DNA of 64,000 bases from Mesorhizobium sp. ES1-1 (GTDB taxonomy: Bacteria > Pseudomonadota > Alphaproteobacteria > Rhizobiales > Rhizobiaceae). A program made the translations under genes and the position numbers. Below the pieces are notes generated by a model. The model did not search any database. It saw only the letters and a list, made by a program, of their open reading frames with translations, and had not been told where the DNA came from. Shown one piece after another: positions 49,903 through 59,834 of this stretch; the stretch's first letter is position 1, and every line of letters begins with the position of its first letter. The stretch spans positions 1-64,000 of the forward strand of contig NZ_JAIUGX010000007.1 in NCBI RefSeq assembly GCF_020164785.1, given 5' to 3'.

Positions 49903-50894
49903 GCGGCTTGCGTCTCCTCGATGCGGCGCCAGCATGCGGCGCGTCGGGCGGGCTCTATGGCGGCGAGCGGCGGCACAGCGACGCAGCGCTCGTTGGCCTC
50001 TCGGCAGCGGGCTCGAAACAGGCATCCGGCAGGCGGGTCGAGCAGGTCCGGCAAGGTGCCGGGGATCTGCTCCAGCAGTTGCTTGGGTGGCGCAAGGCCA
50101 GGCAGGCAGCGTATCAGGGCGCGCGTGTAAGGATGGGCTGGCGCGGCCAGCACCGAGGCGGTCGTGCCCGCCTCCGCCACCCGCCCGGCATAGAGCACAT
50201 AGAGCCGGTCGCAAAGCTGCGACACCACGGCCATATCGTGCGATATGAAGACGACGGCCGTGCCGGTGCTCCTTGCCTTTTGCTTGATAAGGCTCAGGAT
50301 CAGCGCCTGCACCGTCACGTCGAGCGCGGTGGTCGGTTCGTCGGCGATGATGAGCTTGGGTTCGCAGGAGAAGGCCATTGCAATCAGCACGCGCTGCCGC
50401 ATGCCGCCGGAAAGTTCGAACGGATAGGACTGCATGATGCGTTCCGGTTCGCTGATCAGCATGTCGCGCAGCAGACTTGCGGCCTTGCCGGCGGCAGCAG
50501 ACTTGTCGAGACGCTGATGCCGGCGAATGACCTCGATCACCTGCTCGCCTATGCGCCGGGTCGGATTGAGCGCATTCATAGGCTCCTGGAAGATCGTCGA
50601 TACCAGACGTCCGCGCACGTGCTGCAGGTCCCGCTCGCTGAGCTTCATCGGATCGCTGCCGAACAGGCGAATGCCGCCGCCGGTGATGCGCGCGCTCCCC
50701 TCGGGCAAGAGCCGTGTCGCGGCCATCATCGTCACGGACTTGCCGCAGCCGGACTCCCCAACGACCCCGACGATCTCACCCGCGCGAACGTTGAGGCTCA
50801 CCCCGTTAAGCGCCTTGATCGGCCCGCGATAGGTGCGGAACTCGAGGGAGAGATCGGAGATTTCGAGAAGCGAGTCGCCATCCGCTGCGGTCAT
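49899..50894 (-). CDS. dppD: Oligopeptide ABC transporter ATPase (DppD/OppD type)
   Basis: A 331-residue ATPase with Walker A GESGCGKSV (Val where Ser/Thr is usual for the last position), signature LSGGMRQRVLIAMAFS, Walker B LIIADEPTTALDV and the Cys-containing tail CLFRARCREANERC. ATG at 50894 overlaps the permease stop (ATGA). Pair to DppF, together energising the importer. Confidence 0.92.
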   Translation of the reverse strand: MTAADGDSLLEISDLSLEFRTYRGPIKALNGVSLNVRAGEIVGVVGESGCGKSVTMMAATRLLPEGSARITGGGIRLFGSDPMKLSERDLQHVRGRLVSTIFQEPMNALNPTRRIGEQVIEVIRRHQRLDKSAAAGKAASLLRDMLISEPERIMQSYPFELSGGMRQRVLIAMAFSCEPKLIIADEPTTALDVTVQALILSLIKQKARSTGTAVVFISHDMAVVSQLCDRLYVLYAGRVAEAGTTASVLAAPAHPYTRALIRCLPGLAPPKQLLEQIPGTLPDLLDPPAGCLFRARCREANERCVAVPPLAAIEPARRAACWRRIEETQAA

Positions 50895-51778
50895 CGGCCA
50901 CCCAGCCTTGGATCGAGCATATCGCGCAACCCGTCGCCCAGCAGGTTGAAGCCCATGGCGCTGACCAGGATCGCCAAGCCTGGAAAGGTGACATACCACC
51001 ATTGGTCGAGGAAATAATTGCGCCCGCTCGAGACCATGGATCCCCACTCGGACGTCGGTGGTTGTGCGCCAAGGCCGATGAAGCTCAGCGCGGCGGCCGT
51101 CAGGATGGTGCCGCCGAGATCGAGCGTGGCCTGGACGATGATGGGCGACAGGGCATTAGGCAGGATGTGCCAGCGCAAGAGATAGCCAGGCGATGCGCCG
51201 AAGCTGCGCGATGCCTTCACATAGGTTCGGTTTCGCAAGGACAACGTCTGCCCGCGCGCCAGCCGCACATAGGCGGGCACCCGCACCACGGCAACCGCCA
51301 GCATGGCGTTGAACAGGCTCGGCCCCAACGCAGCGGCCAGAGCCATGGCGAGGATGAGCGCCGGCAGAGCGAGGAATACGTCCATCAGCCGCATGATCGC
51401 CGTGTCGACGACGCCGCCGATGACGCCGGACAGGCAGCCGACGATCGATCCGATGACGGTAGAAATGATGACGATGGCAAAGGCGATGCCGCAGGATGCC
51501 CGTGCACCGAAGAGCACCCGCGAGAACAGGTCCCGTCCGACTTCGTCTGTGCCGAAAAAATGCTGCAGGCTTGGCGCTGCGAGCCGGGCCGAAAGCGAGA
51601 TCTTGTCCGGAGGGTAGGGCGCCAACACCGGCGCGGCGATGATAACGATCAGGACCAGCAGCCCGATCGCCGCGCCAATCAGCGTCAGCGGACTTCCCTT
51701 GACGCGATACCACAGCCGCCCGATCCCGAGCCGGGGTGCGGCGCGTCGCGGTGCGGCAATGCCGTCCACCGCCATCAC
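50891..51778 (-). CDS. dppC: Oligopeptide ABC transporter permease (DppC type)
   Basis: A 295-residue permease. Helix 1 is at about residues 30–52. The periplasmic segment HFFGTDEVGRDLFSRVLFGARASCGIAF and the loop SFGASPGYLLRWHILPNALSPIIVQ are typical of DppC/OppC. The start is either the GTG at 51778 or the ATG at 51775; both overlap the dppB stop, so translation is coupled. Confidence 0.93.
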   Translation of the reverse strand: MMAVDGIAAPRRAAPRLGIGRLWYRVKGSPLTLIGAAIGLLVLIVIIAAPVLAPYPPDKISLSARLAAPSLQHFFGTDEVGRDLFSRVLFGARASCGIAFAIVIISTVIGSIVGCLSGVIGGVVDTAIMRLMDVFLALPALILAMALAAALGPSLFNAMLAVAVVRVPAYVRLARGQTLSLRNRTYVKASRSFGASPGYLLRWHILPNALSPIIVQATLDLGGTILTAAALSFIGLGAQPPTSEWGSMVSSGRNYFLDQWWYVTFPGLAILVSAMGFNLLGDGLRDMLDPRLGGR

Positions 51779-52791
51779 CCAAGCTCCCTGATCTGCGGAT
51801 CGAGCACCATATAGGTCAGGTCGACCGCGAGATTGATCAGGACGTAGCCGAGTGAAGCGACGATGGTGAAGCCCATGATGGCGGGAAAATCCAGTGTCTG
51901 GATCGAGGACACGACGTAGCTGCCCATCCCTGGCCAGGCGAAGATCGTTTCTGTCAGCACCGCTCCGTAGAGCAAATCGCCGAAGGCGAGGCCGAGCAGC
52001 GTCACGGAGGGGATCAGCGCGTTGGGCAAGGCATGCCGCAGGATGATCGCCGGGCGCGACAGTCCGTTAGCGCGCGCGGTCCGCACATAGTCCTCCTGCA
52101 GGACGTCCAGCATCGATGCACGGATCTGGCGCGTGATAATGCCGAGATTGGCGAAGGCGAGGACGAAAGCCGGCAGGATGAGATGATAGAGCGAAGACCA
52201 GAAAGCCTTCATGTCGCCTGCGACCAGCGAGTCGACCAGGAAGAAGCCGGTAAATCGTGGCGGCGCGGCGATGCCAAGCGTGATGCGGCCGCTTCCCGGC
52301 AATATCGGTATCTTGACATAAAACAGCAGGATGAGCGCCAGCCCGAACCAGAACACCGGCATCGAAATGCCGGCCACCGACACGACACGTGCTGCCTGAT
52401 CGATCGGACCATCCTTGTAGATCGCCGAGAGCACGCCGAGCGGCACGCCGATCATGATGGACATGATCAGGGCGGCGATGCCGAGTTCAAGCGTTGCAGG
52501 CAGGAAGAGGGCGATGTCGCCGAGCACCGGGCGGCGCGTTCGCAAGGACTGGCCCAAATCGCCAGATAGAAGTTGTTTGACATAGATGCCGAACTGCTGG
52601 GTGACAGGCTTGTCGAGCCCAAGCTCCTGGCGGACATGCGCCAGCGTTTGTGCCGAGGCCTTGTCCCCGGCGATCAACTGGGCCGGATCGCCGGGGATGA
52701 GATGCGAAATGGTGAAAGTGACCACCGCGACGCCGGCCACCACGAAGACCAGCAGGACAAGGCGCCGAAGGATCGTTGAAATGAGCGACAT
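51775..52791 (-). CDS. dppB: Oligopeptide ABC transporter permease (DppB type)
   Basis: A 338-residue permease starting with the characteristic N-terminal helix and HLIPGDPAQLIAGDKA, then QFGIYVKQLLSGDLGQSLRTRRPV and LPNALIPSVTLLGLAFGDLLYGAVLTETIFAWPGMG. It lies 17 bases after the solute-binding gene in the same operon. Confidence 0.93.
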   Translation of the reverse strand: MSLISTILRRLVLLVFVVAGVAVVTFTISHLIPGDPAQLIAGDKASAQTLAHVRQELGLDKPVTQQFGIYVKQLLSGDLGQSLRTRRPVLGDIALFLPATLELGIAALIMSIMIGVPLGVLSAIYKDGPIDQAARVVSVAGISMPVFWFGLALILLFYVKIPILPGSGRITLGIAAPPRFTGFFLVDSLVAGDMKAFWSSLYHLILPAFVLAFANLGIITRQIRASMLDVLQEDYVRTARANGLSRPAIILRHALPNALIPSVTLLGLAFGDLLYGAVLTETIFAWPGMGSYVVSSIQTLDFPAIMGFTIVASLGYVLINLAVDLTYMVLDPQIRELG

Positions 52792-52808
52792 ACCTTCGGC
52801 GCCGATTT

Positions 52809-54356
52809 CTATTCGGACTTCGACATTTCGGCGATGTTGTAGACCTGGATCAGCATCGGATTGTAGACATATCCCTTCACCGACGATCGCATGGCGAAGA
52901 TGTCGTTCTTCTGAAACAGGAGAACGTAGGGAGCGTCTTCATTGGTGATCTTCTGGGCATCGATATAGAGTTGCTCGCGCTTCTTCTGATCGACAGTGCC
53001 AAGCGCCTGGGTGATCAGGTCGGTCACCTTCGGATTCTCGTAGAAGGCGCGGTTGCCGGGCGCGCCCATCTTGGTCGGGTCGAACCAGATGTTCATGAAC
53101 ATGAACGGATCGGCGAAATCGGGCGTCCAGGCACCGGCGGCGATGTCGTAGTCGCCCTTGGCAACCAGCTCGCGCTTAGTCGTGTCGGCGACGTTCTTCA
53201 TATCGAGGGTAACGCCGATCTCGGCGAGCGAAGCCTGGAGCGCGAGACCGACCGGCTCCCAGGCGGAGTCGGCCTGCGAGTAGGTGTAGCTGATGTGCAG
53301 ATCCGAAACGCCGGCCTCGCTTAGCAGCTGTTTGGCCTTCTCCAGGTCGTAGCTGTACTGCATGCCCTGGGGATCATGGCCCCACATGCCGTCCGGCACA
53401 GCGCCGCGCATCTGCTCGGCCTGGCCCTGCATCACGCCGTCGACCAGCCCCTTGTAGTCAGCTGCGTAGGAAATCGCCTGGCGGACCTTCGGATTGTCGA
53501 AGGGCGCCTTCTTATTGTTGAGATAGAGATAGATCACGTACAGGCTGGGATTGCTTTCGATGGCGACGCCAGGGCTTTTCTTCATCGCTTCGGCCTGGTC
53601 GACCGGCACCTGGTCGATCAGGTCGGCATCCCCGTTCTCCAGCTGCAGGCGGCGCGACGACATCTCGCGGACGATCTTGAAGATGACCTGTTTGAACGCC
53701 GGCGCCTTGCCGGCATAATGCGGGTTCGGATCGAGCGTGATCTGCTGGTTGCGCTCCCAGGCCGAGATTTTGAAGGCGCCGCTGCCGGCGCTGTGCTCGG
53801 CGAGCCAGGCTTTGGCATCGTCACCGTTGACCGCATGCTCCTGCGCCTTCGGATTGACGATCGATCCGGCCGAGGTTGCCAGCGCCGATAAGAATGGCGC
53901 GAAGGGGGCCGACAATTCGAACTTGACCGTCTGTGGGTCGACAACCACGACATCCTTGATGGTCGGGAACATGTCGCCGGGGCCAGCCGCCAGCTTCCTC
54001 ACGCGGTCGAACGAATATTTGACCGCGGCGGCGTCGACCGGCGAGCCGTCGTCGAACATGTGTCCCGACGCCAGCTTGAACGTCCAGCTGAGATTGTCGG
54101 CCGCGGTCGTCCAGCTCTCGGCAAGCTCCGGGATAACTTCGGTCTTGGCACCATCATACTTCACCAACCGCTCGTAGGCGGGAAAGATCAGCGTGTAGCC
54201 ATTGTTGCTGACTTCGACCCCGGGATCCGCAGTGGGCGGATCCTCGGCTTTTGCGATCACGAGGACATCCTTGTCGGTTGCCCAACTCGCTCCGGCAGAA
54301 GTCAGGATTGAAAGGGCGGCGAACGCCCCGAATATCGGCAGGCGGCGTGACAGCAT
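52809..54356 (-). CDS. dppA: Peptide ABC transporter substrate-binding protein (SBP family 5)
   Basis: A 515-residue periplasmic binding protein with a signal peptide (LLSRRLPIFGAFAALSILTSAGASWA-like; cut near residue 26). Family 5 features are EDPPTADPGVEVSNNGYTLIFPAYERLV, LNNKKAPFDNPKVRQAISYA and the C-terminal VYNIAEMSKSE. Ligand is probably a di/oligopeptide, but SBP5 proteins also bind opines and other ligands. First gene of the dpp operon; a tandem repeat lies upstream. Confidence 0.9.
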   Translation of the reverse strand: MLSRRLPIFGAFAALSILTSAGASWATDKDVLVIAKAEDPPTADPGVEVSNNGYTLIFPAYERLVKYDGAKTEVIPELAESWTTAADNLSWTFKLASGHMFDDGSPVDAAAVKYSFDRVRKLAAGPGDMFPTIKDVVVVDPQTVKFELSAPFAPFLSALATSAGSIVNPKAQEHAVNGDDAKAWLAEHSAGSGAFKISAWERNQQITLDPNPHYAGKAPAFKQVIFKIVREMSSRRLQLENGDADLIDQVPVDQAEAMKKSPGVAIESNPSLYVIYLYLNNKKAPFDNPKVRQAISYAADYKGLVDGVMQGQAEQMRGAVPDGMWGHDPQGMQYSYDLEKAKQLLSEAGVSDLHISYTYSQADSAWEPVGLALQASLAEIGVTLDMKNVADTTKRELVAKGDYDIAAGAWTPDFADPFMFMNIWFDPTKMGAPGNRAFYENPKVTDLITQALGTVDQKKREQLYIDAQKITNEDAPYVLLFQKNDIFAMRSSVKGYVYNPMLIQVYNIAEMSKSE

Positions 54357-54707
54357 TTAAAGTGCTCCCCTCGAGCTTGTGTTCTGCATCGCGCCGGGTG
54401 AGCCCCGAGGGATGCCTTTCCGACACGCTAACACTCGAATTTCGGATAGCAAGCCGATTTTTCGGATAGGAAAGCGATTTTTCTAATGAGACAACCGCCA
54501 GCACGGTGGCCTGCTTTTAGAGGCGGCTACCCTGGTCTTGTCGGCATCTTCGGGCGATCGATCATCTGTGTGGCAGAGTTCCGGGACGCATATTATTCCT
54601 GAAGCTTAAGCGTGAATTACTCGAAGCGACCGATCGCTTCGGAGCCGATAAGTCTTACCTCGAATTGACCCGCTGCGCCGCCCGCATCGCTGTCGCGCGG
54701 CATCGGC
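54357..54707. other. Intergenic region upstream of dppA
   Basis: A 351-base interval between dppA and the SDR gene, both on the − strand. It holds the tandem repeat described separately. The rest, including a short ORF region near 54617–54700, shows no supported gene. Confidence 0.55.
54441..54483. repeat. Tandem 20-bp repeat, candidate dpp operator
   Basis: Two adjacent copies of a 20-base unit (TTCGGATAG, AA, GATTT) match at 17 of 20 positions, with the first three bases of a third copy. Twenty bases is close to two helical turns. The right edge, GGAAAGCGATTTTTCTAA, resembles the palindrome at 47381. It lies about 85–125 bases before the dppA ATG, so a regulator binding site is likely. Confidence 0.5.
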
Positions 54708-55478
54708 TCAAGGGGGCAGGAGGCGAAAGTCGTTGCCCTCCGGCAGCAATTGACCACCATCGACGATGATGGTCGTGCCGGTGATGTAGCTGGCGTCATC
54801 CGAAGCGAGGAAAAGGAACGCATTGGCCACGTCGCGCGGGCTGCCCAGCCGGCCAAGCGGAATGGACTCCTCCATATTCTTGATATAGGCGGCGCCACGG
54901 TGCTCCTCGATGGCCTCAGTCAGGATATTGCCGGGCTCGACGCCATTGACGGTGATGCCATAACCGGAGAATTCCAGCGCGGCAGCGCGAATGAACCCGT
55001 TGATGCCGGCCTTGCTGGCCGAATAGTGGCCGTGACCGGGGCTGGTTACATGCGGGCCGGTTATGGATGATGTGTAGAGCATGCGGCCGGAGCCCTGCGC
55101 CTTCATCGGCACCAAGGCAGCGCGGGTCGCATTGAACGTGCCACGCAGATTGACCGCCATGACGCGGTCCCAATCGTCCGCGCTCGTGTTTTCGATGAGC
55201 TGCCACGGATAGATCCCGGCATTCTGCACGATGACGTCGAGACGGCCGTGATGCTCGAGCGCCAGCGCTACGGCAGCCTCGGCGTCCGCCACCTGTGAGA
55301 TGTCGGTGCGGATGAAGGCAGCGTCCAACGCGTCTGCGGTTGCTTGCCCGGCCTCGACCTCTGTGTCGGCGAGCACCAGCTTGGCGCCTTCTTCGGCAAA
55401 GCGCGTCGCGATGCCTTTGCCGATGCCGCGGGCGCTACCGATGATCAGAGCTACCTTGTCCTTGAGCCGGTTGGTCAT
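54708..55478 (-). CDS. SDR family oxidoreductase
   Basis: A 256-residue short-chain dehydrogenase. Cofactor loop is GSARGIGKGIA, NNAG-type strand reads VQNAGIY, and the catalytic set is Ser-Tyr-x-x-x-Lys in SSITGPHVTSPGHGHYSASKAG. The C-terminal GGQLLPEGNDF is typical. It follows the Rbs-type permease by 13 bases, last gene of that operon. Probably oxidises a sugar or polyol imported by the transporter. Confidence 0.92.
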   Translation of the reverse strand: MTNRLKDKVALIIGSARGIGKGIATRFAEEGAKLVLADTEVEAGQATADALDAAFIRTDISQVADAEAAVALALEHHGRLDVIVQNAGIYPWQLIENTSADDWDRVMAVNLRGTFNATRAALVPMKAQGSGRMLYTSSITGPHVTSPGHGHYSASKAGINGFIRAAALEFSGYGITVNGVEPGNILTEAIEEHRGAAYIKNMEESIPLGRLGSPRDVANAFLFLASDDASYITGTTIIVDGGQLLPEGNDFRLLPP

Positions 55479-55491
55479 GCGTGCCGTCCTG

Positions 55492-56508
55492 TCATGCGAG
55501 TCTTTGGCGAATTGTCTGCTTGAAGGCGTCGAGCAGCACGGCGGCGAGCACCAGCAGGCCGTGGATCACCTGGGTGAAGTTGGCCGGCAGCCCCATCAGG
55601 TTGATCGCCGTGTTGATGGCCGAGAGCAGGAGCACGCCGGCATAGACGCCGGGGAGGGTGCCGACACCGCCCTTCAGGCTGACGCCGCCGATGACGACGG
55701 CGGCGAAGGCATTGAACAGCAGACCGACGCCGAGATTTGCCGTTGCGCCCGAGGTGCGGATCGCCAGCAGCCAGCCTGCCAGCCCGGCGATGGCTCCGGC
55801 CAGTACAAAAGCGATGATCAGGTTGCGGTTCACGCGGATGCCGGCCCGGAAGGTAGCGGTCTCGTTGCCGCCGATCATCACCAGATGGCGGCCGAAGGGG
55901 GTCTTGGCCATGATCAGCGAGAAAACGACGAAACAGGCAACAGCGATCCAGGCGGTGAGCGGCAGGCCGGCGAGGCGCTGGATGCCAAACCACCGGATAG
56001 CCGGCGCGAGGTCCTGGGCCGAGCGGCCTCCCGAAATGACAAGGACGAGGCCACGCACCCAGATGTAGGACGCCAGCGTGATGATGAAGGCGCTCATCTT
56101 GACCTTCACCACGAGATAGCCGTTGAAGGCGCCGATCAGGCCGCCGACCGCCAGCGCCAGCGCCAGGGAGACCGGAACCATCAGCCATTGCGGGTGCAGT
56201 TGCACGCCGAGGCCTATTCCCGAAGAGCAGAAGAGGATGCCGACCGCCATGGCGCTGAGCGCGGCGACGGATTCGACAGACAGGTCCATGTGGCCGGCGA
56301 TGATGACCAGCGCAAGGCCGATCGACATGACGCCCAGCACACTCGAGGCCTCTATGATGTTGGCGAAGATGCCGAGCTGGAAATAGTTCGGGATGAAGAT
56401 GGAGAACACCACCAGCACGAACAGCAGCATGAACCATACGAGGTTGTCGAGAACGAACTCCAGGGCGTGGCGGGTGCGGGGGTCCATGGGCTGATCCGGT
56501 TGGCGCAT
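55492..56508 (-). CDS. Ribose-type ABC transporter permease (RbsC like)
   Basis: A 338-residue permease of the carbohydrate uptake-2 family. Multiple helices and the signature GLRLGGNE…-type text are here as GRHLVMIGGNETATFRAGIRVNRN, followed by AFAAVVIGGVSLKGGVGTLPGVYAG. The gene lies between the solute-binding protein and the SDR gene on the same strand. Confidence 0.93.
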   Translation of the reverse strand: MRQPDQPMDPRTRHALEFVLDNLVWFMLLFVLVVFSIFIPNYFQLGIFANIIEASSVLGVMSIGLALVIIAGHMDLSVESVAALSAMAVGILFCSSGIGLGVQLHPQWLMVPVSLALALAVGGLIGAFNGYLVVKVKMSAFIITLASYIWVRGLVLVISGGRSAQDLAPAIRWFGIQRLAGLPLTAWIAVACFVVFSLIMAKTPFGRHLVMIGGNETATFRAGIRVNRNLIIAFVLAGAIAGLAGWLLAIRTSGATANLGVGLLFNAFAAVVIGGVSLKGGVGTLPGVYAGVLLLSAINTAINLMGLPANFTQVIHGLLVLAAVLLDAFKQTIRQRLA

Positions 56509-56611
56509 GACCCTCGAAAATCATCGATCTTCGGGGAAGGTCATCCGCTAAGTGGAATTGCTGAAAGATTACCCCGGGCCACGGCGGCCCGGAGCATTTC
56601 ACGCGACGAGC

Positions 56612-57652
56612 CTACTCGACGGACTTGATGGTGTCCGTCGGCGGCTTCTGGTTGCCCCAGAAGGCCGGGTTGTCGACATTTTCCTTGGTGATCGCGGCAC
56701 CCGGGATTTTGATATTCGGGCCCCAGGCTTCCTTGGTTACGGTCGATTTCAGGCCCAGAACGTCATATTCGCCGGGCTTGATCTCGTCCTTCTTGACGAT
56801 CTTGTCCATGAACATGGCGACCGCCGCCGCCTGCGCGTAGAGCGGCTGCTCGACTTCGACGTTGAGCCATCCCTTGCGGATCAGGTCGAGGCCGACCGGA
56901 GCGCCGTTCGAACTCATCAACATGACGTCTCCCGGCTTCTTTCCGGCGGCCTCGAGCGAGGCAACGGCGGCGACCGAGAGGTGAGCGGCATGGCTGAAGA
57001 TCAGGTCGATGTCGGGATTGGCCAGCATCTGGTCGGAGACGATCGTGCCGGCATTGCTCGCTTCCCACTGCATGGCGGGCAGAGAGATGATCTTGACGTC
57101 CGGGAAGTCCTTCATCTTCTCCTCGAAGCCCTTCTGGATATCGAGCGTGTACGGATCGCCGGGATCGCCCAGCACCTGCAGGACTTTGCCCTTGACCGAG
57201 CCGTTCTTGGCCTTGAGCAGCTTTTCGGCCTGCTCGGCGGCAACGTGGCCGATTTCGACCGTTCCGGCGACGGAGGTGAAGTCGGACGGGGTCGACGTGA
57301 TCTGGCGGTCGAATTCGACCACCGGGATGCCGGCGGCGCGCGCTGCCTCGATCGACGGCTTTAAAGCGTTGAAGTCGACGGCGGCCAGGATGATGGCTGC
57401 TGGCTTCAGCGCGATGACGTCGTTCATCTGTGATTGCTGCGCGTCGGTCTTGTTGTCGGCGTTCAGCGTCTTCACCTCGTAACCGACCTGCTTCAGGAAC
57501 AGCTCCAGCGCGCTCACCGAGCCGGTCTGGAATTCGTCGAGCAGTGTCGGCACCATGTAGTAGACGATACCCTTGGACTGCGCGAATGCCGGCGTGAGCG
57601 TGGCAAAGGCCAGTGCCAGGATACCGAAGACAGCAAGAAGTATTCGCTTCAT
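56612..57652 (-). CDS. Sugar ABC transporter substrate-binding protein (RbsB like)
   Basis: A 346-residue periplasmic binding protein with signal peptide ([25 protein letters not shown]). The type I fold is seen in [34 protein letters not shown] and [46 protein letters not shown]. The ATG at 57652 fits the signal peptide; the longer reading is rejected. Ligand is probably a pentose, hexose or polyol. Confidence 0.92.
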   Translation of the reverse strand: MKRILLAVFGILALAFATLTPAFAQSKGIVYYMVPTLLDEFQTGSVSALELFLKQVGYEVKTLNADNKTDAQQSQMNDVIALKPAAIILAAVDFNALKPSIEAARAAGIPVVEFDRQITSTPSDFTSVAGTVEIGHVAAEQAEKLLKAKNGSVKGKVLQVLGDPGDPYTLDIQKGFEEKMKDFPDVKIISLPAMQWEASNAGTIVSDQMLANPDIDLIFSHAAHLSVAAVASLEAAGKKPGDVMLMSSNGAPVGLDLIRKGWLNVEVEQPLYAQAAAVAMFMDKIVKKDEIKPGEYDVLGLKSTVTKEAWGPNIKIPGAAITKENVDNPAFWGNQKPPTDTIKSVE

Positions 57653-57692
57653 GTCGTTCGCTCCTGTTAAAGCCGGACCCCTCTTTTGTCCC

Positions 57693-58457
57693 TCAGCCCG
57701 CCGGTCCGGCACCGGCAAGCGTCTCGCCGGTGATCATGTTGATCACCGCGTCGGGACTTGTTTTGTTGCGCGCAACATCGCCCGCCACGACGCCTTGCCG
57801 GATCACCACGATCCGGTCGGCAACCTGAAAAGCCTGTTGCATGATATGGGTGATGATGACCACGCCGATGCCCTGGTTGGCAACTTGGCGGATCATGTCT
57901 AGTCCGCGCCGCGTCTGCTCGACCCCGAGCGCGGCGAATGGCTCGTCGAGCAGAACGAGTTTGCCGCCCCAATGCACGAAGCGGTTGAGTTCGATGGCTT
58001 GCCGCTGGCCGCCCGAAAGGTGCTCGACATTGGCGCGCAGCGATGGGATGCGCGTGCCGGCGCTGGCCAGCGCCTTTTCAACGACAGTTTCCATGGCGCG
58101 CTCGTCGAGCACCGGGATGCCAAGAACTTTCCGGGTGATTTCGCGGCCCATGAAAAAATTGGCGACCACGTCGACATTCGTGCACAGCGACAGGTCCTGG
58201 TAAACGGTTTCAATGCCGGCCGCCTTGGCCTCGGCGGGCGATTTGGCGAGAAATTCCTTACCCTCGAACAGCATCCGGCCCGAGGTCGGCTCCAGTCCGC
58301 CGGCGATGATCTTCACCAGCGTCGACTTGCCGGCGCCATTGTCGCCTAGTAGTGCCACGACCTCGCCGCGGCTGATCGAAAAGCTGATCCCCTTCAGGGC
58401 TTCGATCGCGCCATAGTTCTTGGTCACGTTGTCGAGAACCAGCAGCGGTTCGCTCAT
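57693..58457 (-). CDS. Sugar ABC transporter ATPase, single domain (RbsA like)
   Basis: A 254-residue ATPase with Walker [10 protein letters not shown], signature [17 protein letters not shown], Walker [14 protein letters not shown]. Unlike RbsA, it has one ATPase domain only, so the working enzyme must be a homodimer. The signature region ends with RFVHW, not the common ALL/AR pattern. It overlaps the ROK gene stop by four bases (ATGA), so it is co-translated. Confidence 0.92.
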   Translation of the reverse strand: MSEPLLVLDNVTKNYGAIEALKGISFSISRGEVVALLGDNGAGKSTLVKIIAGGLEPTSGRMLFEGKEFLAKSPAEAKAAGIETVYQDLSLCTNVDVVANFFMGREITRKVLGIPVLDERAMETVVEKALASAGTRIPSLRANVEHLSGGQRQAIELNRFVHWGGKLVLLDEPFAALGVEQTRRGLDMIRQVANQGIGVVIITHIMQQAFQVADRIVVIRQGVVAGDVARNKTSPDAVINMITGETLAGAGPAG

Positions 58458-59620
58458 GCCGCTATCTCCCTTGCCGCTAGAAGATCGCGCCCGCGTTCGC
58501 GCTCGGCGGCGAACATTTGACCGAAGCGGGGCGACAGCACTCCGGAAACCGCAAGGGCGGCGGCGCCGCGCAACACCGAATGCCGCCCGCCACGCGCGAC
58601 CATGACGCGCGGCGTCGCCCGATCCTTGCGCGCCGAGACGGAATTGTGGAGGCCCTTGGCGGAACCGGCAAGCCGTTCGAGCAGGTCCGTCGAGGCCAGA
58701 CCGCCGAGGATGATCGTTTCAGGGTCGAACAGATTCTCGATGATGGCGACCGCATTATGGAAAATCGGGCTGACTTGCTCGACCCAATCGGACTCGCTGC
58801 CGTTCCAGCGCCGCAATGCCTCAAGGGAGAGATATCTTTCGAGGCAGCCCCTGTTGCCGCAGGGGCACGGCTCTCCGTCGGGGACGACGGGTATGTGCCC
58901 GACTTCGCCGGCGTTGCCCCACGCTCCGCGCAAGACGCCGCCGTCATGAACCATGACGCCGCCAAGTCCCACGCCGAAATAGAGATAATAGTATTCCGGG
59001 AACTGGGCTCCCAACCCGTAGAGCCGTTCGCCCATGGCGGCCGCAGCCATGTCTGTCTCGAAAAACGCCGGCAGTCCGGTGGCCTCCGCCAGCCGCTCAC
59101 GCAGCGCCACGTCTTTCCATCCGGTCATGGTGGTCGGGCCGACAAAACTCATCGACTCGACGCCGAACGGTCCGGGCAGGGCGAGGCCGACCCCGAGCAC
59201 CCGCCCTCCGGCCCGCAATCCGGTGAGTTCCATCACCATCGCCCGGATGAGTTCGAAGGCGTGGTCCGGGGTTGCGCTTGGCGCCTCGCGGTATGTGCTC
59301 TCGATCACGTCGCCGCTGAGATTGATCAAGGCTGCGTTGATGCCAAGCGGGGTGATGTGCACGCCGACGGCATAGCCGCCGTCCGGATTGATCCGTAATG
59401 TAGCGGGCGGCAGGCCGCGCCCCTTGGGCTCTTCGCGCACGGACAGTATGTAGCCCTGCTCTTCCAGTTCGCGCACGATAGTCGAGACGGTCTGGACGGT
59501 GAGGCCGACACGGGCGGCGATCTCGCCCCGGGCAATCGGCCCATGCAGGCGGATGGACTCAAGCACGATGCGCCGGTTGTACGGCCGTCCGAACTCCTGA
59601 TTTGTCCCCCGCAATGCCAT
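58454..59620 (-). CDS. ROK family transcriptional regulator
   Basis: A 388-residue ROK protein with N-terminal winged helix (NRRIVLESIRLHGPIARGEIAARVGLTVQTVSTIV) and a C-terminal ROK sugar-kinase-like domain. Zinc motif CPCGNRGCLERYLS (Cys-x-Cys-x4-Cys) is intact. Start at 59620 (MALRGTNQ) has an AAGGGG site; an upstream ATG at 59659 lacks one. It heads the operon with the Rbs-type transporter and SDR, and probably represses it until a sugar ligand appears. Confidence 0.9.
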   Translation of the reverse strand: MALRGTNQEFGRPYNRRIVLESIRLHGPIARGEIAARVGLTVQTVSTIVRELEEQGYILSVREEPKGRGLPPATLRINPDGGYAVGVHITPLGINAALINLSGDVIESTYREAPSATPDHAFELIRAMVMELTGLRAGGRVLGVGLALPGPFGVESMSFVGPTTMTGWKDVALRERLAEATGLPAFFETDMAAAAMGERLYGLGAQFPEYYYLYFGVGLGGVMVHDGGVLRGAWGNAGEVGHIPVVPDGEPCPCGNRGCLERYLSLEALRRWNGSESDWVEQVSPIFHNAVAIIENLFDPETIILGGLASTDLLERLAGSAKGLHNSVSARKDRATPRVMVARGGRHSVLRGAAALAVSGVLSPRFGQMFAAERERGRDLLAAREIAA

Positions 59621-59834
59621 GCTTTGCGCCCCTTGGAGCCACAGCTTTGCATTGCTCATTTATTCAGTCAAATGGAATTCAAAAATATCACCAGCGTGTT
59701 CACAGCGCGGCGTTGTTGCCGGGAGATCCGGTTAGGACCTGTTCACTTGCGCTCCTTGGCCGATTGCCGCGATGTTGAAAGCGAGGCAATGGGAGACGAG
59801 GCCGTGACGGCATCGAACAAAGCATGGAGCGAAA

